Assembly: GCF_014204895.1 (NCBI RefSeq)
Contig: NZ_JACHMF010000001.1
Span: forward strand, 6,882,001 to 6,946,000
Direction: 5' to 3'
Length of the DNA stretch: 64,000 nt
Origin: Paractinoplanes abujensis
Lineage (GTDB): Bacteria > Actinomycetota > Actinomycetes > Mycobacteriales > Micromonosporaceae
Positions 17,109 to 25,666 of the stretch are shown here, piece by piece. The notes beneath the pieces were generated by a model. That model saw only the letters and a list, made by a program, of their open reading frames with translations, was not told the DNA's origin and did no database searches. Numbering within the stretch: position 1 is the first letter of the stretch; the number at the start of each line of letters is the position of its first letter. The translations under genes were made by a program, and so were the position numbers.

Positions 17109-17537
17109 ATGCCTATTCGTTCTGCTTCGGCCCGCTGGCAGGGGAACCTCACCGAGGGTTCCGGCACGATCAAGACCGGCAAGGGTGGCCTCCAGGGGAG
17201 CTACTCGTTCAAGTCCCGCTTCGAGGAGGGCGAGGGGACCAACCCCGAGGAGCTGATCGGCGCCGCGCACGCCGGCTGCTTCTCGATGGCCTTCTCCAAG
17301 GCGCTGGCCGACGCCGGCTTCACGCCGACCTCGGTCGAGACCGTCGCCAAGGTCCACATGGACAAGACCGACGCCGGATTCAGCGTCACCAAGATCGACC
17401 TCGAGACCGTGGGTGACGTCCCCGGTGTCGACGACGGCACGTTCCAGAAGATCGCCGAGGACGCCAAGGCGAACTGCCCGATCTCCCGCCTGCTCTCGCC
17501 GGGCGCCGAGATCACCCTGAGCGCCAAGCTGTCCTGA
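17109..17537 (+). CDS. OsmC-family peroxiredoxin
   Basis: A 142-residue OsmC/Ohr-fold thiol peroxidase. The redox pair is visible: Cys57 in GAAHAGCFSMAFS and Cys123 in KANCPISRLL. The first half carries the family's RASARW-like opening (RSASARWQGNLTEGSGTI). It detoxifies organic hydroperoxides or related peroxides in the cytoplasm. The ATG at 17109 is used; a TTG two codons upstream is less likely. The sequence is closer to OsmC than to Ohr, whose second cysteine context differs. Confidence 0.92.
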   Translation: MPIRSASARWQGNLTEGSGTIKTGKGGLQGSYSFKSRFEEGEGTNPEELIGAAHAGCFSMAFSKALADAGFTPTSVETVAKVHMDKTDAGFSVTKIDLETVGDVPGVDDGTFQKIAEDAKANCPISRLLSPGAEITLSAKLS

Positions 17538-17595
17538 TCCACCACGTCCCCGCGTGCACCGGCCGCTCTCAGGTGGCCGGTGCACAATTGCTCGT

Positions 17596-17946
17596 GTGCC
17601 GGTCGAGATGAGTCGGGAACGCTTCGAGGATCTCGTCGGTGAGGCCCTCGACGAGGTGCCCGCCGAGCTCCTGAAGGTCATGGACAACGTCGTCATCGTC
17701 GTGGAGGACGACCCGCCGGACGGCGAGGACCTGCTCGGCCTCTACGAGGGCACGGCGCTCACCGACCGCGGCTGGGACTACGCCGGGGTGCTGCCCGACC
17801 GCATCACGATCTATCGCAACCCCACGCTGCGCGTCTGCGACACCGAGACCGACGTGATCGACGAGGTCGCCATCACTGTCGTGCACGAGATCGCCCACCA
17901 CTTCGGGATCGACGACCACCGCTTGCACGAGCTGGGCTGGGGCTGA
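17596..17946 (+). CDS. Small zincin-like metallopeptidase family protein
   Basis: A 116-residue protein with the zinc-binding motif HEIAHHFGIDD (His97, Glu98, His101) near its C-terminus and the conserved opening RERFEDLVGEALDEVPAELL. This is the small 'metallopeptidase family' (minimal zincin fold) common in actinobacteria; proteolytic activity has not been shown for most members. The start is a GTG at 17596, with an ATG at 17608 as the alternative. It stands between OsmC and AIM24 genes on the same strand. Confidence 0.88.
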   Translation: MPVEMSRERFEDLVGEALDEVPAELLKVMDNVVIVVEDDPPDGEDLLGLYEGTALTDRGWDYAGVLPDRITIYRNPTLRVCDTETDVIDEVAITVVHEIAHHFGIDDHRLHELGWG

Positions 17947-17999
17947 GAAGTACCTGAACGAGGAAGGGCGCGTTTGTGCTGCTCTCCTACCCTGAGCCC

Positions 18000-18737
18000 A
18001 TGCGTAGCGAGCTTTTCTCCGCCGAGAACCTCGAGAAGGAATCGGCCCAGCCCGGACTCCGGCTCCAGAACTCCAAGCTGCTCAAGGCCGAGCTCAACGG
18101 CGACTTCATGGCGCGCGTCGGCTCGATGGTCGCCTACCAGGGTCAGGTCCAGTTCGAGGCCCTCGGCTCCGGCGGCCTCGGCAAATTCCTCAAGCAGAAG
18201 CTCACCGGCGAAGGTGTGCCGCTGATGCGCGTACGGGGAAACGGTGACGTCTTCCTGGCCGACAACGCGGCCGACATCCACCTGATCGACCTCGAGCCGG
18301 GTGACGCGCTCTCGATCAACGGCGCCAACGTGCTCGCCTTCGACTCGTCGCTCAACTACGACATCAAAATGGTGCAGGGCGCCGGCATGATGTCGAACGC
18401 GGGCCTGTTCAACTGCGTCTTCAGCGGCCACGGGCGGATCGCCGTCACCACCAAGGGCACCCCCGTCGTGCTCACCGTCGACCAGCCGACCTACGTCGAC
18501 CCGCAGGCGGCGATCTGCTGGTCAGCCGGCCTGCAGACCGGCTATCACCGCGCCGAGCAGCTCGGCCTGGGCACGCTGCTGGGCCGCACCACCGGCGAAC
18601 GGTTCACGATGAGCTTCGCCGGTCAGGGCTTCGTGGTCGTCCAGCCCTCCGAGGAGCCCCCGGCCGGCCTGGCCGGCACCGGCGGCGGTGGCAACCAGCA
18701 AGAGGGCGGCATTCTGGGCAACATCTTCGGCAATTAG
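18000..18737 (+). CDS. AIM24-family protein
   Basis: A 245-residue protein of the AIM24/TerD-like beta-roll family. Characteristic blocks include NGDFMARVGSMVAYQGQVQFE, GEGVPLMRVRGNGDVFLADNA and VKTSL-like strands. The C-terminal tail is Gly-rich (GTGGGGNQQEGGILGNIFGN). Bacterial members have no settled function; yeast AIM24 is mitochondrial. The ATG at 18000 starts homology (MRSELFSAENLEK). The gene is followed by an unusually structured non-coding stretch before the convergent pheA. Confidence 0.88.
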   Translation: MRSELFSAENLEKESAQPGLRLQNSKLLKAELNGDFMARVGSMVAYQGQVQFEALGSGGLGKFLKQKLTGEGVPLMRVRGNGDVFLADNAADIHLIDLEPGDALSINGANVLAFDSSLNYDIKMVQGAGMMSNAGLFNCVFSGHGRIAVTTKGTPVVLTVDQPTYVDPQAAICWSAGLQTGYHRAEQLGLGTLLGRTTGERFTMSFAGQGFVVVQPSEEPPAGLAGTGGGGNQQEGGILGNIFGN

Positions 18738-18757
18738 GTTGAATTTCTGGCCTTCAC

Positions 18758-18808
18758 TGCCCGCTCGGCGGGCAGTATCTCTGGCCTTCGCTGCCCGCTC
18801 GGCGGGCA
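18758..18808. repeat. Duplicated short hairpin unit
   Basis: TGCCCGCTCGGCGGGCA (7-base-pair stem, TCG loop) occurs at 18758-18774 and again at 18792-18808, each preceded by CTGGCCTTC(A/G)C. The unit is thus repeated with a 34-base period just after the AIM24 gene. It resembles a small REP-type element or duplicated terminator. Confidence 0.6.
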
Positions 18809-18900
18809 TTGCGCCCCGGAAGGTCGGTGTCGAGGCCACCAAAAATGGCCTCGGCTGCGCCTAGCCATTTTTGGCGGCCTCGACACCGACGGGCGCAATG
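18807..18900. repeat. Long near-perfect inverted repeat (94 bases)
   Basis: CATTGCGCCC (18807-18816) pairs with GGGCGCAATG (18891-18900). The 15 bases 18823-18837 pair perfectly with 18876-18890, and CCAAAAATGG (18839-18848) pairs with CCATTTTTGG (18865-18874). The loop is 16 bases. Only a six-base bulge (18817-18822) and one mismatch interrupt about 35 base pairs. The position between convergent AIM24 and pheA genes suggests a strong bidirectional terminator, but the stem is far longer than needed for that. Confidence 0.7.
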
Positions 18901-18902
18901 CG

Positions 18903-19092
18903 GATTTTGGTTGCGGTCGTCGGCAGGCGAAACTGCCTGGCGCAGGCGGGTGGGCCGGGCTGCGGGTTGGTCTTTGGTTGCAGCCGTCAGGCGAGGTTTT
19001 TGGCGTAGGTGGGGGGCTGGGCCGCGGGTTGGTCTTTGGTTGCGGCCGTCAGGCTAGGTCGCCCTGGCGTAGGCGGGTGAGCCAGGCTGCGG
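18903..19092. repeat. Three degenerate ~60-base tandem units, the last being the pheA 3' end
   Basis: Units begin at about 18903, 18967 and 19030 with (G)GTCTTTGGTTGC(A/G)GCCGTC(AGG) or a variant, continue with a CTGGCG(T/C)AGGCGGGTG-like core and end in GGGC(T)GCGGG. The third unit runs into the pheA stop (19049) and its last codons. The first two therefore look like decayed copies of the pheA tail. Confidence 0.6.
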
Positions 19093-19996
19093 AGTCGGTG
19101 AAGTCGGTGCTGGAGAGCCCTCGTGGGGACGCCACGGGGGCCTCGGGCGTGAGCCGGTGGCGGGGATAGCTGCCCAGGAAGCGGACGTCGGCGCAGATCC
19201 GGCGCAGGCCCTGCAGCGCCTCGCCCAGGCCGGGCTCGGCCGCGTGGCCGGTGCAGTCGAGGAAGAACACGTACGTACCCAGCTGCACGCCGGTCGGGCG
19301 GGACTCGATGCGGGACAGGTTGATTCCCCGTACGGCCAGCTCGGTGAGCACTGCGAGCAGAGCCCCCACCTGGTCGTGCCGGATCGACACGGCCAGCGAC
19401 GTGACGTCGTCCCCGGTGGGTTCGCCGATCGGGCCGGGCCGGCTCAGCAGCGCGAACCGCGTCACCGCATCGGCATGGTCGGCCACCTTCTCGGCCAGCA
19501 CGGTCAGCGCGTTGCGGGGGACCCCGATCGGTGCGCACAGGGCCGCGTCGTGCTCACCCGCGGCCGCGCTGATGGCCGCGGCGGCGTTGGAGAGCACGTC
19601 GACGATCACCGCGTCGGGCACGTTGGCCAGCAGCCAGTTGCGGCACTGGGCCGAGGCCTGCGGGTGGGCCGCGATCGACCGGATCCCGGCCAGCGGGGTC
19701 AGCGCGCGGGCGGCCAGCACGAACTCGACCGGGATGACGACCTCGCGGGTGATCACCAGTGGGCTGCCGGTGACCAGCTCGTCCAGCGTGACCGGGATGG
19801 CGCCGCCGACCGAGTTCTCCAGCGGCACGAGCGCGGCGTCGGCGTCGCCCGCCCGCACTGCCTCGAGCGCCTCGGGCACGCTGCGCGCCGGGGTGCGCAG
19901 GCCCCGCTCGGCGGCGGGGATGGTGCGGAGGGCGGCCTCGGTGAAGGTGCCTTCCGGCCCGAGGTAGACGAAGCGCGTCGGCGGCGTTCCCGGCAT
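19049..19996 (-). CDS. pheA: Prephenate dehydratase
   Basis: A 315-residue monofunctional prephenate dehydratase making phenylpyruvate for phenylalanine. The catalytic domain begins FVYLGPEGTFTEAAL and contains VPLENSVGGAI and the catalytic TRF motif (AVTRFALL). A C-terminal ACT domain carries the Phe-binding ESRP motif (INLSRIESRPTGVQLGTYVFFLD). There is no chorismate mutase domain, as usual in actinobacteria. The end of the gene is embedded in a tandem repeat. Feedback inhibition by Phe is expected from the ACT domain. Confidence 0.96.
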   Translation of the reverse strand: MPGTPPTRFVYLGPEGTFTEAALRTIPAAERGLRTPARSVPEALEAVRAGDADAALVPLENSVGGAIPVTLDELVTGSPLVITREVVIPVEFVLAARALTPLAGIRSIAAHPQASAQCRNWLLANVPDAVIVDVLSNAAAAISAAAGEHDAALCAPIGVPRNALTVLAEKVADHADAVTRFALLSRPGPIGEPTGDDVTSLAVSIRHDQVGALLAVLTELAVRGINLSRIESRPTGVQLGTYVFFLDCTGHAAEPGLGEALQGLRRICADVRFLGSYPRHRLTPEAPVASPRGLSSTDFTDSAAWLTRLRQGDLA

Positions 19997-20016
19997 GAGG
20001 GAAGTCTAGGCCCGCC

Positions 20017-20664
20017 TCAGTAGCCGCACGCCAGCACTCGGATCCCTTTGGGGGCGGCGGTCTCGACCCGGCTGATGCAGACGTCCGAGCCCGCGGCGAC
20101 CAACGTAAGCGTGGCTCCCGTGCCGGTCGCGACCACCATCAGCGGTTCCAGGTCGTCGGCGTCCGCCCCGGTGACCTCGACGGTGGCCAGCGACCACTGG
20201 CCCGAACAGAACGGACCTTCGAAGACCCGCATCGGCCGGTCCGGGACGCCTTCCTGCCCTTTGATCAGGGCCAGGATCTGGGGCCGGGTGGGCTGGGCCG
20301 AGCAACTGGGCGCGGGCGACGGCCGGGCCGTGGGCGAGACCGTCCCGGGCGGCGGCGTTGTCGTCGGCCGGGTCGTGCTGCCACCGGTCGGGTACGGATA
20401 GGCCGGGCCGCCGGTGGGGTAGGCCGGGCCGGTCGGATAGGGGGTCAGCCCGGTCGGGAGCGGCAGGTCGGTGGGCAGCCCGGTCGGCAGGGCCGTGGGC
20501 AGGCCGACGCGGTCCGGGGGCCCGATCGAGATCGCGCCCGCGCTGGGCGTCGGATACGGCGGTGAGCTGGGCAGCTGCTGCGGTGGCGCGCCGCACGCGC
20601 CCAGCAGGACGCCCGCGCCGGCCAGCGCGACGAGGATCAGGGGTGTGCGGGGGGACACGCGCAC
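20017..20664 (-). CDS. Proline/threonine-rich putative lipoprotein
   Basis: A 215-residue exported protein. The signal peptide ends in a lipobox (LLGAC, Cys24). Residues about 30-125 form a low-complexity Pro/Thr/Gly linker with repeated PTG/PYPTG units. A compact C-terminal domain of about 90 residues follows (ILALIKGQEGVPDRPMRVFEGPFCSGQW to the end) and contains four cysteines that may form disulfides. No family was recognised. It lies between pheA and an ACT-domain gene on the same strand. Confidence 0.7.
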   Translation of the reverse strand: MRVSPRTPLILVALAGAGVLLGACGAPPQQLPSSPPYPTPSAGAISIGPPDRVGLPTALPTGLPTDLPLPTGLTPYPTGPAYPTGGPAYPYPTGGSTTRPTTTPPPGTVSPTARPSPAPSCSAQPTRPQILALIKGQEGVPDRPMRVFEGPFCSGQWSLATVEVTGADADDLEPLMVVATGTGATLTLVAAGSDVCISRVETAAPKGIRVLACGY

Positions 20665-20698
20665 ATGGTAAGTCGCGAAACGCCCGATGTGACCAGGG

Positions 20699-21088
20699 TC
20701 AGGACGCTATCCGATGCCCGGCGGCCAGCAGGGTGTCGACAGCCTCGGTGAGCCGCACGGTCGGCACGAGCAGATAATCGGTGGAAAACGTGGAGAACGT
20801 GACGATGTTGACGCGCGCGTCGGCCAGCGGGCCGATCAGCGAGGCCAGCACTCCGGTCAACGCCAGGTCGAGCGGGCCGACGACGCGCAGGCAGCGCCAG
20901 GCGGTGTCGGCCTCGGCGCCCTGAGGCACCCGATCGGCCGGACAGATGATCGAGAACTCGTCGGCGTCCCAGCTGAGCGAGATCACACTCTTCTCGTCCG
21001 GACCTTCGCTCAGCGAAGCCGGGATCGGTGAACCGGCCGGAAGCCGGCACACCGCGTACTCCGCGGGCAGCAGATCTAGATCGAGCAT
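20699..21088 (-). CDS. ACT-domain protein
   Basis: A 129-residue protein. The C-terminal half (LRVVGPLDLALTGVLASLIGPLADARVNIVTFSTFSTDYLLV) is an ACT domain of the tandem 'CASTOR-like' type. The N-terminal half matches the same small family (YAVCRLPAGSPIP, SWDADEFSIIC). Such stand-alone ACT proteins are taken to bind amino acids and act as regulators or enzyme partners. Proximity to pheA is suggestive but the two are separated by the lipoprotein gene. Confidence 0.8.
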   Translation of the reverse strand: MLDLDLLPAEYAVCRLPAGSPIPASLSEGPDEKSVISLSWDADEFSIICPADRVPQGAEADTAWRCLRVVGPLDLALTGVLASLIGPLADARVNIVTFSTFSTDYLLVPTVRLTEAVDTLLAAGHRIAS

Positions 21089-21175
21089 GAGGGCAGACTA
21101 CGGTTCGGGATCAGGGTTGCCCAATGCCCACGGGGTGCGTCAAACACCACAAACCCGAAACGTCCTCGCAATGAT

Positions 21176-21637
21176 TCAGTAGCGCACGGCGGAGAGGAAC
21201 GTCATCGAGCCGGCCACCCGTTCGTTGTCGAACAGCGGGGTCGCGATGGCGTCGACGGTCAGCGGGCTCTCGCCCGGGCCCGGCACGACCCGCAGCAGGC
21301 CACGGGCGAGGCGCTCGGTGCGCAGGGCCAGCAGCGGGGGGATCTTGTCGGCGTCCGCATCCTCCAGCTCGCCGGCCGTGGCCGTGAAGTCGATCAGGCG
21401 GAGCACCGCGCCCAGCGGTTTGCCGATCACCTCGGGGGGCTTGCCCACGCCGAGCAGCTCGCCGCCGGAGACCGAGACCGCGATGATCGCGGTCGACCGG
21501 TCGATGATGAGGCAGGGCTCGGGGGCGGCGGACACGGTCGCCGTCCACCTCTCCAGGCTCGAGACGAACTCGGACTCGGACGGAGTGCGCGCCTGGGGCA
21601 CGAACGCTCCCGAGAGTGAGAGTTCGACGTGCGCCAC
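21176..21637 (-). CDS. PAS-domain protein
   Basis: A 153-residue protein consisting of one PAS-like sensor domain (WTATVSAAPEPCLIIDRSTAIIAVSVSGGELLG, then VIGKPLGAVLRLIDF). It lacks a kinase or DNA-binding output. The GTG at 21637 is selected because GAGGAGG lies five bases upstream; the longer open frame would overlap the neighbouring gene. The ligand is unknown. It may signal by interacting with a partner protein. Confidence 0.75.
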   Translation of the reverse strand: MAHVELSLSGAFVPQARTPSESEFVSSLERWTATVSAAPEPCLIIDRSTAIIAVSVSGGELLGVGKPPEVIGKPLGAVLRLIDFTATAGELEDADADKIPPLLALRTERLARGLLRVVPGPGESPLTVDAIATPLFDNERVAGSMTFLSAVRY

Positions 21638-21743
21638 CCGATCCTCCTCGCTCGTGCCGCTCGACGGGCGGCGCCGCGGCCGCGCCCGGTGACCCGAGCG
21701 CCCGCCGCGGCGGCCAAGCCGTCGACTACAACCGGAAGGAACG

Positions 21744-22481
21744 TTACCGGCGTGCTGTCCGCTTGTCAGCGGCCGTTTGTCCGTCAGCGTGCCAGCGATA
21801 GTCGCCGGCCGGCCGGTACGGAGCGTTCGCCCACGTCGCGGGGTGGTTGGCGACGGCTGACAGCTTGCCCGCGGTGGCCGGCGAGATGCGCGCGCCACCC
21901 GCGATCAAGAGCCGATCGAGTTCCTTGTCGGTGGCCACCAGCACCTCCTTGGGGAGGCCGTGCACGCTGATCACGCCGGATCCGACGAAGGTCAGCACGG
22001 GGGTCACCGGCACGCTCAAGCCGACCGCGGCCGAGAGCGCCTTGCTCGCGCGGCGGGCCTCACGACGGGCCTCCGCGATGTACTGCGGGCGCTTTCCGTT
22101 GATCTGCACCACGTCCCCGGCGATGAGCACCCGGGCGCGGCCGTGGTCGGCCACGGTCACGGCGTAAACGCCACCCGGGCCGATGGCCAGGAACCCGGCG
22201 CGGTCGTCGGCGGGGTCGGGCTCGTAGTAGCCCAGCGCGTCGGTGCGCGGCCAGTCCACGATGTGCCAGTTGGGTCCGAGTCGGTCGAGACGAGTCAGCG
22301 CGCGGGCTCCGGCGGCCTCGAGGCGGCGGGCGTCACGTTCGGCACGGCGTCGGCGTGCCCAGTCGGCGGGCGACTGGCGGGCCGGGCCTTCGAGCGCCTG
22401 CGTCTCGCTGAGACGACGGTCGATGACGCGCTGGCTGTTCGGTGGGACAGGAAGAGCAGGGCGTGCTGGGAAGACAGTCAC
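21744..22481 (-). CDS. NERD-like (nuclease-related domain) protein
   Basis: A 245-residue protein. A basic helical N-terminal part (WARRRRAERDARRLEAAGARAL) leads into a domain resembling NERD: GPNWHIVDWPRTD, FLAIGPGGVYAVTVADHGRARVLIAGDVVQINGKR, AREARRASKAL and VTPVLTFVGSG. This order of 'hidden default', 'GP-G-V-vDsK-like' and helix is seen in NERD proteins, but the usual catalytic Asp/Lys of the DxK position is not clear (AVTVADHGR). The GTG start at 22481 follows GGAGGTCGCA. Function is uncertain, possibly a degenerate nuclease fold. Confidence 0.6.
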   Translation of the reverse strand: MTVFPARPALPVPPNSQRVIDRRLSETQALEGPARQSPADWARRRRAERDARRLEAAGARALTRLDRLGPNWHIVDWPRTDALGYYEPDPADDRAGFLAIGPGGVYAVTVADHGRARVLIAGDVVQINGKRPQYIAEARREARRASKALSAAVGLSVPVTPVLTFVGSGVISVHGLPKEVLVATDKELDRLLIAGGARISPATAGKLSAVANHPATWANAPYRPAGDYRWHADGQTAADKRTARR

Positions 22482-22792
22482 TGCGACCTCCGGCAAAAGG
22501 TCCTTCGGGCTCTCTTTTCACTACCGTAAGTGCTCGACCCCATACGGAAGCAAGACGTAGGCGTGTCAAGAAAGTGGAATGAGGGGATGAATGCCACATT
22601 CACGCATCGCAACTTTTGCGGATGGTGCATCACGGCGCCTGATCCCCTGATCGAAAGAAGTTTCAAGACCAAGTTAGTCGGCGGCTCGCGGTCGTGCACA
22701 GATGTCTCATGATCTAGGCAGAACGTCATCGGACGGTCGCGGGGAGTGCCCGGCGGGTGCGGAGAGATCGACGGGTGGGCTAACGTCGGCTC
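22482..22792. other. Divergent intergenic region upstream of arginine deiminase
   Basis: About 310 bases between the divergent NERD-like gene and the arginine deiminase gene. The central part (about 22510-22700) is visibly richer in A+T than the surroundings, as expected for promoter DNA. No operator palindrome, riboswitch or small coding frame was convincingly found. Confidence 0.5.
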
Positions 22793-24001
22793 GTGGCGCA
22801 CTACGTCGACAGTGAGGTGGGCCGGCTGCGAACGGTGCTGCTGCACCGCCCCGGACCGGAACTGGCCAGGCTGACCCCGCGGAACAACGACAGTCTGCTC
22901 TTCGATGGTATTCCCTGGGTGAGCCGAGCCCAAGAGGAACATGACGCCTTCGCGGCCGCCCTGCGCGAACGCGACGTCGAGGTCCTCTATCTGGGTGACC
23001 TGCTGGCCGAGACGCTGGCCGTGGCGGACGCCCGGGCCGAGCTGACCGAGGGGGTGCTGGCCGACCGCCGCCTGGGTGACACCCTGCGCGACAGCGTGGG
23101 CCGCTACCTGGCCGACCAGGACCCGCGCCGGCTGGCCGGGGTGCTCATGGCCGGGCTGGCCCACGAGGAGCTCAAGCCGGGGCCGGGCGGCCTGGTCTAC
23201 GAGATGATGGATCGCCTCGACTTCGTCATCGACCCGCTGCCCAATCTGCTGTTCACCCGCGACTCGTCGGTCTGGGTGGGCGACCGGGTGGCGGTGACCA
23301 GCCTGGCCATGCCGGCCCGCAGCCGTGAGACGACCCTGACCCGGGCCATCTACCGCTATCACCCGCGCTTCGCCGGCACCGGCCTGCTCTACGACCCGTC
23401 GCTCGAGCTGCTCGAGGGCGGCGACGTGCTGCTGCTGGCGCCCGGGGTGCTGGCGATCGGGGTCGGCGAGCGCACCACCCCGGCCGGGGCCGAGCGGCTG
23501 GCCCGCCGGGTCTTCGCGACCGGCTTGGCCCGCACCATCCTGGCCGTGCCGATCGCCCAGGAGCGCGCCACCATGCACCTCGACACCGTGTGCACGATGG
23601 TCGACGTCGACGCGGTGGTGATGTATCCGAACATCGCGGACACCCTGCGGGCGTACACGGTGACCGCGGACGCCGACGGCGAGCCGCGCGCGCACGGGCC
23701 ACGACCGTTCCTGGAGGCGGCGGCCGAGGCGATGGGCATCGACCGGCTGCGGATCATCGACACCGGGCTCGACCCGGTCACGGCCGAGCGCGAGCAGTGG
23801 GACGACGGGAACAACACGCTGGCCATCGCGCCGCGCCTGTGTGTCGCCTACGAGCGCAACGTCGAGACCAACGCCCAGCTCGAGCGGGCCGGCATCGAGG
23901 TCGTCCGGATCAGCGGCTCCGAGCTGGGCAGCGGCCGGGGCGGGCCGCGCTGCATGAGCTGCCCGATCGAGCGCGTCTCGCTAAGAACCGCGGACGTGTG
24001 A
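22793..24001 (+). CDS. arcA: Arginine deiminase
   Basis: A 402-residue arginine deiminase converting arginine to citrulline and ammonia. Visible family blocks are [20 protein letters not shown], the [10 protein letters not shown] substrate loop, the catalytic histidine region [13 protein letters not shown] and the C-terminal nucleophile motif [10 protein letters not shown] (Cys390). The start is a GTG. No arcB or arcC follows: the next gene is a convergent glycosidase whose end overlaps by 21 bases. A complete ADI energy pathway is therefore not encoded here, and the enzyme may serve arginine catabolism or nitrogen supply. Confidence 0.95.
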   Translation: MAHYVDSEVGRLRTVLLHRPGPELARLTPRNNDSLLFDGIPWVSRAQEEHDAFAAALRERDVEVLYLGDLLAETLAVADARAELTEGVLADRRLGDTLRDSVGRYLADQDPRRLAGVLMAGLAHEELKPGPGGLVYEMMDRLDFVIDPLPNLLFTRDSSVWVGDRVAVTSLAMPARSRETTLTRAIYRYHPRFAGTGLLYDPSLELLEGGDVLLLAPGVLAIGVGERTTPAGAERLARRVFATGLARTILAVPIAQERATMHLDTVCTMVDVDAVVMYPNIADTLRAYTVTADADGEPRAHGPRPFLEAAAEAMGIDRLRIIDTGLDPVTAEREQWDDGNNTLAIAPRLCVAYERNVETNAQLERAGIEVVRISGSELGSGRGGPRCMSCPIERVSLRTADV

Positions 24002-24715
24002 GACGACCAGCTCGGGCACCGGCACGGGCCCGTCGACCAGGTGCGCCCTGTCGGGGAAGTCGAAGACGGCGATCTCCAGCTGCACCGGGTAGTCCGGGGC
24101 CTGCCCGACCCGCTTGACCTGTTCGCCGTCGACTGTGAAGACCAGCGAGCCGGGGCGCCAGCTGACCCCGTACGTGTGGAACTCGGACACGTCGATCGGG
24201 AGCGTGACGGTGCCCCAGTCCTCGGTCAGGCCCGGGTCGCGAAAGCGGTGCAACCCCATGCCGACGGCCCGCGGGGCGGTGCCGAAGACCTCCATGACGC
24301 AGATCTCACCGGACAGCTCGGGCGCGGTCTCGATGCCGGAGAGCCAGAAGGCAATCATCGAGCGCGGCGTGATCGTGCCCCGCATGCGGATCTCGATGTC
24401 GCCGTGGAGCGGCGTGTAACCCCAGAACTCGCCCTGCTCCTCGCGCACCCGCTGCTCGGGCAGGAAGGGCTGGCCGCCGAGGGTGCTGCCGACCGGCCCG
24501 GAGTAGTTCGCGCTCTGGATGCCCGACACCCGCAGCGGCGTCTCGTGCACCCCCTCGGCCCACAGCGGCTGGTCGACGGGGATGCACAGGCGCAGCTCCC
24601 CGCCGCCCACCTCGTACGTGGCGGCGGAGGCCGCCCGCGAGCTCCAATGCGGCAAATACCACGGAACCCAGACGGAGCGGTCCAACTCAGTCGACTCGAA
24701 CCGCTCGTCCAGCAT
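23981..24715 (-). CDS. GH16-like family protein with altered catalytic motif
   Basis: A 244-residue jelly-roll protein resembling glycoside hydrolase family 16 (laminarinase/beta-glucanase type): [58 protein letters not shown]. In GH16 the active site is ExDxxE; here it reads E137-I-C139-V-M-E142, so both glutamates are present but the central aspartate is cysteine. There is no signal peptide, unlike most GH16 enzymes. The ATG at 24715 starts homology ([16 protein letters not shown]). It converges with arcA. Confidence 0.8.
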   Translation of the reverse strand: MLDERFESTELDRSVWVPWYLPHWSSRAASAATYEVGGGELRLCIPVDQPLWAEGVHETPLRVSGIQSANYSGPVGSTLGGQPFLPEQRVREEQGEFWGYTPLHGDIEIRMRGTITPRSMIAFWLSGIETAPELSGEICVMEVFGTAPRAVGMGLHRFRDPGLTEDWGTVTLPIDVSEFHTYGVSWRPGSLVFTVDGEQVKRVGQAPDYPVQLEIAVFDFPDRAHLVDGPVPVPELVVSHVRGS

Positions 24716-24726
24716 GCGCGGGATCC

Positions 24727-25605
24727 CTACCGCAGAGTCAGCTGACGGCCGATCAGGCCCTGCTTGGCCCGGCGGGCGTCCGCGTCGAGCGGGCCGGTCT
24801 CGGCCAGCGTGTCGGCGTACCGCTTGGCGAAGTCGGCCAGCGGCGCCTCCCAGTCGGCGCCCTCGGGCTCGCCCGGGATGTCCCACACCGGCACCAGCAG
24901 GCCGTGCGCCCGGAACATGCCGGCGAACTTGGTCTGCTCGCCCAGCCGCAGGTCACCCGAGGCGGACAGGCGGGCCAGCGTGTCGAGCGCGCGGTCCTCG
25001 GCGTCGGGCAGCACCCAGCGCACGTGGCCCTTGTCGGGGGCGACCCGGCACCAGTACGCCGCCCGGCCCGCGGACAGCCGCAGGGTGGGGTAGATCGACG
25101 CGTTCGCCCGTTCGAGGGACGCCTTGACGTTCGGGTCCTCGGCCTGCTCGGCGTCCAGCCAGTACTCGAAGCTGTCGTGCATGGTGATCTCGAGCGGGCC
25201 GTCGACCAGGATGTCCTGCAGGCGGGGACCCTGGCCGGGCAGGGCCGGCACGGAGACGGTGTCGCCCGGCTTGGTCTGCAGCGCGCTCAGCACGGCCACC
25301 GCGAGGTCGCGTGAGACGTCACCGGACTGCACGTGCCGCTGCAGGCCGATGAAGACCCGGCCGTCCTGCCGCGTCATCGCGGGCCAGGCCATGGGCAGCA
25401 CCGTGGAGAGGGTGACCGAGCGGTCCCCGTACTCCTCGATGATCTCGGGCCGGAGGGTGAGCGGCGCCGAGGCGGCGGGCACCAGCTCGCGCAGCGCGAT
25501 CCACTCCGGTTCGTCGGCCAGGCCCTCGAACGGCCGGGCCACGAAGATGTCCCGCACCTTTTCGCGCTTGGGTGCGGATTGGCGTTGGTTGCGACGCTTG
25601 CTCAC
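24727..25605 (-). CDS. DUF5926 family protein
   Basis: A 292-residue protein starting with a very basic tail (SKRRNQRQSAPKREK) and then VRDIFVARPFEGLADEPEWIALRELVPAAS, the conserved core of the actinobacterial DUF5926 family. No catalytic motif, membrane segment or signal peptide is visible. The GTG at 25605 is used because the conserved basic N-terminus begins there. The family is widespread in actinomycetes and uncharacterised; the basic tail suggests nucleic-acid or ribosome contact, which is inference only. Confidence 0.85.
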   Translation of the reverse strand: MSKRRNQRQSAPKREKVRDIFVARPFEGLADEPEWIALRELVPAASAPLTLRPEIIEEYGDRSVTLSTVLPMAWPAMTRQDGRVFIGLQRHVQSGDVSRDLAVAVLSALQTKPGDTVSVPALPGQGPRLQDILVDGPLEITMHDSFEYWLDAEQAEDPNVKASLERANASIYPTLRLSAGRAAYWCRVAPDKGHVRWVLPDAEDRALDTLARLSASGDLRLGEQTKFAGMFRAHGLLVPVWDIPGEPEGADWEAPLADFAKRYADTLAETGPLDADARRAKQGLIGRQLTLR

Positions 25606-25666
25606 GGCGAGACAGCCTAGGCGAGGTGCACCCGAAAAGGACACACCGCCCCGCACCAAGCGCGCT

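Noticed and set aside
18738..19092. CRISPR array
   Set aside because: The repeats are only two or three, degenerate, contiguous without unique spacers, and there are no cas genes.
22793..24001. Complete arginine deiminase energy pathway
   Set aside because: No ornithine carbamoyltransferase, carbamate kinase or antiporter gene is adjacent.
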